The notes below the pieces were generated by a model, which was not told where the DNA came from, made no database searches, and saw only the letters and a list, made by a program, of their open reading frames with translations. A DNA stretch of 64,000 nucleotides from NCBI RefSeq assembly GCF_022023855.1, contig NZ_CP059449.1, positions 1,536,501 to 1,600,500 of the forward strand, in the 5' to 3' direction. The stretch's first letter is position 1; each line of letters begins with the position of its first letter. Position numbers and translations under genes: made by a program. Below are positions 63,910 to 64,000 of this stretch, piece by piece. Origin of the DNA: Azospirillum brasilense. Lineage in GTDB: Bacteria; Pseudomonadota; Alphaproteobacteria; Azospirillales; Azospirillaceae.

Positions 63910-64000
63910 ATGATGCATCGCAACATCGGAGATCTTTTGAACCGCCGCCGCGTGATCAGCCTTCCGGCGGGGGCGTCGGTGCGGGATGCCGCGCGGCAGA
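63910..64000 (+). CDS. CBS-domain protein (partial, 5' end)
   Basis: Starts at ATG 63910 behind GGAGGAGGAAAG and runs off the right edge. Visible residues are MMHRNIGDLLNRRRVISLPA followed by GASVRDAARQ, typical of the opening of CBS-domain proteins (NRRxVISLPxxASVRDAA). Only 30 codons are seen. Confidence 0.6.
   Translation, partial: MMHRNIGDLLNRRRVISLPAGASVRDAARQ

Noticed and set aside
63708..63926. Minus-strand 72-codon frame with a hydrophobic start
   Set aside because: Lies over the promoter and start of the CBS-domain gene, lacks a ribosome site, and the second half looks noncoding.
63798..63960. Plus-strand frame starting MNNKRRRAPTTRRGRGG, reminiscent of basic DUF4167 starts
   Set aside because: It overlaps the strong ribosome site and the start of the CBS-domain gene in another frame, and its downstream residues do not continue like DUF4167.

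Overview
The window is GC-rich DNA (roughly 70% by eye) from an alphaproteobacterium, most like Azospirillum or a close Rhodospirillales relative. The assignment rests on the protein families present (PQQ/quinoprotein accessory set, Coq7, GluQ, MmcB, DUF4743-NUDIX, PrkA/YeaH/SpoVR, DUF1289) and on strong G/C bias at third codon positions. No phage, insertion sequence, CRISPR array or rRNA is visible. The only RNA gene recognised is tRNA-Leu(CAA).

Region 1 (1-14438) is a PQQ-dependent alcohol oxidation island. On the minus strand lies an ABC system (partial permease, ATPase, YVTN beta-propeller, binding protein) of the type linked to PQQ dehydrogenases and, in Pseudomonas (Ped) and Methylorubrum (Lut), to lanthanide uptake. 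Divergent from it run cytochrome c-550, an XoxJ/MoxJ-like binding protein, a SoxYZ-like carrier, a zinc metallohydrolase, a PQQ alcohol dehydrogenase with the extra Asp typical of lanthanide enzymes, and a LuxR-type response regulator. A second (NitT/TauT-type) ABC transporter, a CxxxCW protein, another cytochrome c and a cupin resembling manganese hydroxynitrile lyases follow. Related sequence boxes (CCAAAGTCCAATT-like) sit about 35-38 bases before likely -10 elements at four promoters of this island, which suggests one regulon.

Region 2 (14550-21313) holds housekeeping and signalling genes: tRNA-Leu, dsbB, coq7, a DUF1289 protein, an HNH nuclease with a possible structured leader, gluQ, a hybrid histidine kinase, a NUDIX protein and a CheY-like regulator. 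Region 3 (22130-27097) is the stress triad prkA-yeaH-spoVR, preceded by a long leader and interrupted by palindromic repeats. Region 4 (27212-34755) has a class III cyclase, a LOG-like protein, the helicase HrpB and an orphan ABC pair (ATPase with C-terminal extension and a fused double permease).

Region 5 (35025-46498) includes a ferritin-like protein, a REC-PP2C phosphatase with a STAS protein, an HRDC protein, the NfeD/SPFH pair, an AI-2E family transporter, CreA, an AbrB-type permease and two amidohydrolase-like enzymes. Region 6 (46528-59764) has nadK, moaA with an FNR-like box, a large polyferredoxin, a GNAT enzyme, a membrane REC-HPt protein without a kinase domain, mmcB and three histidine kinases. 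Region 7 (60340-63017) is a MaoC-phosphotransacylase fusion with acetate kinase, followed by a PilZ-like protein and the start of a CBS-domain protein.

The most novel-looking item is a pair of paralogous 24/25-residue amphipathic peptides (12609-12683 plus, 43109-43186 minus). They share strong Shine-Dalgarno sites, a 3' hairpin with compensating changes and a conserved tail, and resemble TisB-type membrane toxins.
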